Below, one piece after another: positions 59,425 through 64,000 of a stretch of DNA of 64,000 nt. The stretch's first letter is position 1; every line of letters begins with the position of its first letter. Position numbers and translations under genes: made by a program. The notes beneath the pieces were generated by a model that did not search any database, was not told the DNA's origin, and saw nothing but the letters and a program-made list of their open reading frames with translations. Source of the stretch: Azadirachta indica (lineage: Eukaryota; Streptophyta; Magnoliopsida; Sapindales; Meliaceae); NCBI GenBank assembly GCA_022749755.1, contig CM040453.1, positions 3,804,102 through 3,868,101 on the forward strand, given 5' to 3'.

Positions 59425-62400
59425 TTACACTCCTCCATGTTCAAGAAGGATTTTCCTAGCGGATTGCAATTCAGGGACAACATCAGTTATATTCATACGA
59501 TCATGTGGTGATTTCATTGAACACATAACTCCAATCCTTACGAAAGAGATGAGGCATTCCATTCTGTTATTATTTCTTGGTTGCCTCGGCCTACGGTTAA
59601 TGGTAGCCACCTCTTCATCATCATTTAGAAGAATTGGATCCACAATGTCCATAATTCGATCAGGCAAGGCTATTCTCGCAAAGTTATGAAGATTCAAATC
59701 TCCTTCAAACATTAGTTTTGTGGGTTTTTTTCTTGTCACCATTTCTAGCAACAGAATCCCGTCACTATAGACATCTCCATTTGTAGACACTTCACTTCCT
59801 AGACCATACTCTGCCATACACAAAATTTATATAAACAAGTTATCAAATTTTTGCAACTAGATTGATTTAACATTAAGTAGTGAAACATAAATATCTTTTG
59901 GTTACCTAAGGCCGCATACCCAATTGTTCCTCTTACTGCGATAGAGTTGCTTTGATTTGAATTTGAGATTTCTGATTGAAACCTTACTAGCCCAAAATCA
60001 CCAACGTGAGTAGTTATGTCATTGTCGAGAAGGACATTTTTTGGCTTCAAATCGCAATGAAGGATTGGTTCCTCACAATGGTGATAGAGATAATCTATTG
60101 CAGATGCCACATCAATTGCAATGCTAACTCTCTGAAGAAGGGAAAGATTTCGAACTTCAACTTCCTCATTTTCCGTTTTTGGAACCGGATGCAACCACTT
60201 CTCAAGGGACCCGGATCCTCTCTTGGTCTGGGCTATCCTTGGCTTTCAAGGATCTACAGACACATGTTATCTTTGAAAATAGACGGCTCAGATTAAATTT
60301 TAATCAATTTTATTAATTTATTATTATAATTACTGTAACTAAATAGAAAAATTATAATTTTTTATTATTTTTTAATTAACTCCTGATTCCGGCCACCGCC
60401 ATCCTTTTCTACGTGTTGATCATTCTGAAAATGAAAGATATCATTGGAGATAAACTTAGATGAAGAATATTTAATAGGCTTCTAACCTTTTAATTTATTC
60501 CTACAAATCAATTGTTTTCAATTTGATTTAAATATGATAGGCCTGGTTCGCAATATATATGAGATTGGTTATTATGCGGCTCTTTGGTTTGCAATATTCT
60601 TGGTTGTGTGGCTCTCTGGTCTGCAATCTTTGAAGCACTCTCCCTATCCCATTTGCATCTCCCTTCACTCCTGAAAAGCTTGTTCTTTTAGGAGGGTAAG
60701 GGAAGGAAGTAAACATGGAGAATAAGAAGAAGAACACAGGATTTGCTTTTGTGCAACATTGCTCTCTTCCTCTTTCTTTTCATTTTTACCACCACGTTGA
60801 TTTCTAATGTCTCTACTTTCGTGATTGGAGGCAATGGCCAGAACTAAGAAAGGATGACGGTGCCTAGAACTAAGATAGAATTGCAACAATGTTTGGGTGG
60901 TTTGATTAAAAAATAATAAAAAATAATAATTTTTATATTTAACTACAGTAATTGTAATAATAAATTAATAAAATTAATTATAATGGAATCTAAACCATTT
61001 ATTTTTAAGGATATCAGGTGTCTATGGATTCTTGAAAGACAAGGATAGCCAAGATGAGGAGAGGATCTGGATCCCTTCTCGAGACTTCCATTTGGGATAT
61101 ATTCATAAACTAGAGCTTTGAAGTTGTTACCCTCAAAATCAATACTTGAGCAAGATGTTATGATCTGGACAAGATTTCTGTGACGGATATTTCTCAATGC
61201 TTTACATTCTGCCATGAAACTCTTCAAAGCTCCTCATCGTTGAAGGTTGAATACTTTAATCGCAACAATGGTTCCATCTTGATCAAGGTTTCCCTTATAC
61301 ACCGAGCCAAAATTGCCCACACCAACCAAGTTTGTTGAAGAAAACCCATCAGTTGCTTTAAGTAAACTTTCGTAAGACACTCTCAAAAGTGCATTTTCCA
61401 ATGTGGATCCAGAACGTAGTTTTTGTTTTGCTCTTCTATCTTTGAGCCAACAGTAAATGATAAAGGATAGCAAGAGTAATCCTAAAACGGCACTTGCAGT
61501 TGAGATTAGTATTTTCGATACTCGAGACATCTTCTGTTTGTTGGGTTTGTTGTTGGTGCAGTTTGGAAGTCGCAGTTCAGCTATTTCCCCGCATAGTCCA
61601 CTATTTCCAGCAACTGATGTCCTACTTGCATCTGCAAAAACTCCTTTCTTTGGTACTTGACCCTCCAACCTATTGAAAGACAAGTTCAGTTTCTGTAAAG
61701 AAAGAGTCTCTAGGAATTGTGGAATTTGGCCAGACAAGTTGTTCAGGGAAAAATCAATATTTTTAATACCTCTCAAGGAACTCAAAGATTGAGGAATGGA
61801 TCCATCGAAGAAGTTTCTCTGCAAAGAAAGGCTTTCAAGACTAAAACAAAGACCAAGTTGACTGGGAATTTCACCGGACAAGTTATTGTTAGACACATCC
61901 AGTACTGATATACCTCTCAGATTACCAATATTTGGAGGTATGGATCCTACCAAATGATTTTGGTCTAGATAAAGTCCTGTCGACAGAGACGTTATGTTGA
62001 AAATTTCTTCAGGTATGGTTCCACCGAGTTCATTTTTGGAAAGTTCCAAGACTGTTAATCGTTCTAGTTTTTCTAAACTAGAAGGTATGACTCCTGATAA
62101 TTTGTTATTTCCTAAGAAAAGTTTGTCTAATGCTGACAGATTTCCCACAGAAGAAGGAATTTCCCCAGAAAAATTGTTTCCAGCAAGAACAAGCCATCGT
62201 AAACTCTGAAACTTTCCCATTTCGTTTGGAATCGTGCCGGTAATATGATTATCATGCATATCTAAAAATTCTAAGTTAACGATATTACTTATCCCTGAAG
62301 GGATGCTTCCATAAATTTGGTTCAATCCTACGATTAAATGTTGGAGTTGACAAGAGAGACTAACAATTGAATGAGGTAATGCTCCTCTGAATAGGTTTAC

Positions 62401-63485
62401 ATCTATGGCCAAAGTATGCAAGTTGCTACAGTTCACCAAAGAATTCATAAAACTCATCTCATCATCTTCCCTATTTCCTAAATAATTTGCGCCTACATTT
62501 AGTTTCGAAAGATGCTCCATGCTCCTAAAATCAACTGATAATTTTCCGGAAAAACCGTTATCATACATTTCAATGACTCTGAGTTTAGAAGCATTGGATG
62601 AAGACACTGGAATGGATCCACCAAAGAAATTTTCTTCGATTTGAATAAGTTCGAGATTAGGAAGAGCAAGACCAAAATTTGGTGGAAGACTTCCATGGAG
62701 TTGATTCCGTGCTAAAGAAAAATTAGCAAGAAGGGAAAGATTGTAAATGCAAGGGGGACGTTACCAGAAAGGTTGTTTCCGGCAAGTCCAAGGCATGTCA
62801 ATTGTTTCAATTGGCCCAGGGAATCTGGAATATTTCCTCTAAAACCATTGGAAGCTAGAGATATAATTTCCAGGGAGGTAATGTTCCCAAGAAAAGGTGG
62901 GATGCCTCCTGTCAAATTATTCCAGTGTACAGCTAATACATTGAGGTTGTTCAAGGAGACAAACTCGGTTGGAATATTCCCTACTAGCTTGTTGAGTCCT
63001 AGAAGTATTCTTGTGAGCCTGGAACAGTAAGACAAGTTGGCTGAAATTTCTCCAACCAGGGAGTTACTTGACAGATCTAGAGACTCTAACCTGAACAGGC
63101 GGCCAAATTCATGAGGGATTTCACCTTTGATAGTGTTTCTGGAAAGATCTATCTCTGTTAGGAAGCTGAGATTGCCAATGTGAGGAGACAATGAACCGAT
63201 CAAGCCTCTTGAATTCAAGTCTAGGACAGTGACTCTTCTATGTCTGCGGCTGCATGTAACCCCTTCCCACTTGGAGAAATGGCGAGAATCATTTCATGAG
63301 TGCAGGATTCCTTCAGGGTCATGAGTAATCATCGACTTAAAGGCCTGCAAAGCGAGGAGATCTCTCTCCTGTAAGGCATTCGTGGAAGAAGCAAAAATTG
63401 CAACTTGCATCAGTGTGACGCAAAATAGAATAATGGATAAGGCGTGAACTGAGTAGCAAAAACTTGTGCTTATTTCTAAAGCCAT
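59425..63485 (-). pseudogene. LRR-XII receptor-like kinase pseudogene with Mutator-like insertion (copy E)
   Basis: Starts at 63485 with a signal peptide (MALEISTSFCYSVHALS..., hydrophobic core) and the LRR cap, then LRRs, transmembrane helix (about 61430-61510) and kinase. The first exon ends at 59906 and the second is 59810-59425; both splice sites are conserved with copy C. Defects: TGA in the cap near 63297 where a Trp is expected; a one-base deletion near 62757 that shifts frame inside the LRRs; TGA at 61236-61234 in the kinase N-lobe; and an 868-bp element inserted after PNGSLEK (60207-61074). Otherwise the kinase keeps HCDLKPKN and GDFGL, so it was active before decay. A TATA box lies 215 bp upstream. 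Confidence 0.92.
60207..61074. mobile_element. Mutator-like (MULE) element with ~170-bp terminal inverted repeats
   Basis: The left end starts GGACCCGGATCCTCTC and the right end, in reverse complement, GGATCCAGATCCTCTC. Inverted similarity continues through GGCTATCCTTG and CTTTCAAG for about 170 bp on each side (60207 to about 60379, about 60903 to 61074). Flanks CTTCTCAAG (60198-60206) and CTTCTCGAG (61075-61083) are a 9-bp target duplication with one mismatch, diagnostic of Mutator-type insertion. The 0.5-kb interior has no transposase, and its short frames show no known protein. It sits in the kinase exon of copy E. Confidence 0.85.
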
Positions 63486-63545
63486 TTTCCGAACTTCTGC
63501 GCCTTTGTTAGATTGTATGCTGCAAGAGCTCAAATGTACTGGCAA

Positions 63546-64000
63546 ATACTAACAAGGATGTTAGAAGACAATTGCAACAATCATAAAGTATATATGATTT
63601 TCACATTCTCTGAAACTCACAGAACACTCAAGCTCTCAAGATGATTAATGCATTTCACTTCATGCATCGATCTCCCATGCTTTGGATTTCAGGAATGCTT
63701 GCTATTTATAGGAAAACCACGATTCAAGTATCAAATTTTAAGGGCCAAAATCATCTTAAATAAAGCAAAATTTAATATAATTTAGAATTAAAAATTATGA
63801 TGAAAGCTTATCATCTTTCTACTCAAAGCATATCTAGAATTTGAATTAAAAAAAAAACTAAAAAAGCATATCCAGAATCAATTGGCTTAGTCATGATTAC
63901 TATATACAATAATGCCTTATAAAGTATCATCCACTGTTTAATTCTGAAGATTACAGGAAGCTGAGAACCACTTGTAATATATAAACAGATATAAACAGCT
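63546..64000 (-). promoter_or_regulatory. Promoter region of receptor copy E with TATA box
   Basis: On the minus strand, TATAAATAG lies at 63710-63702, about 215 bp before the start codon at 63485. It is a near-ideal plant TATA box, so the pseudogene may still be transcribed. The rest of the stretch to 64000 is AT-rich with no gene seen. Confidence 0.65.

Noticed and set aside
1..64000. CRISPR array, rRNA, tRNA genes, bacterial-type operons
   Set aside because: No regularly spaced repeats, no cloverleaf-like tRNA sequence recognised by eye, and the genome is clearly a plant nuclear one.

Overview
The window is nuclear DNA of a flowering plant. It is AT-rich, its genes are split by many GT-AG introns, and its intergenic space is full of transposon debris. 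Gene content (an AUX1/LAX carrier, chloroplast-targeted proteins, a large LRR-XII receptor-kinase family) fits a eudicot. A woody species such as Citrus is only an impression; the sequence alone does not fix the species.

The left half (about 3-28.9 kb) is ordinary gene space. It holds a LAX-type auxin influx carrier (+, 8 exons), a short DUF724-like coiled-coil protein with a Cys-rich N terminus (-), a WIYLD-domain protein without a SET domain (+), the plastid site-2-protease homologue EGY2 (+, 12 exons), plastid anthranilate synthase alpha subunit (+, 11 exons) and a small unresolved gene model (+). The joined exons of the first five keep one open frame. A single-exon PH-domain protein of the plant PH1 type (-) sits at about 35 kb. 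These genes share no pathway and are independently transcribed neighbours.

The right half (about 30-64 kb) is a decayed cluster of LRR-XII receptor-like kinases (EFR/XA21/At3g47570 type). Copies at 29.9-33.0 kb and 33.3-33.7 kb lie on + and those at 36.8-39.6, 52.2-56.9 and 59.4-63.5 kb lie on -. None looks fully functional. The 36.8-39.6 kb copy still has a 916-codon frame but has lost its signal peptide and LRR cap, and its catalytic Asp is His. The 52.2-56.9 kb copy is split by about 1.6 kb that includes a plastid ycf3 fragment. The 59.4-63.5 kb copy carries two nonsense codons, a frameshift and an 868-bp Mutator-like element with a 9-bp target duplication.

Between the receptor copies lies a nested transposon: a decayed Ty3/gypsy LTR retrotransposon (41446-50223, target duplication TTCTT) inside an older hAT-like element (40649-50880, 8-bp target duplication). 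I found no single new biological system. The most notable signals are the nested insertions, the plastid insertion, the HCD-to-HCH receptor kinase, and an extra reading frame upstream of gag in the retrotransposon.
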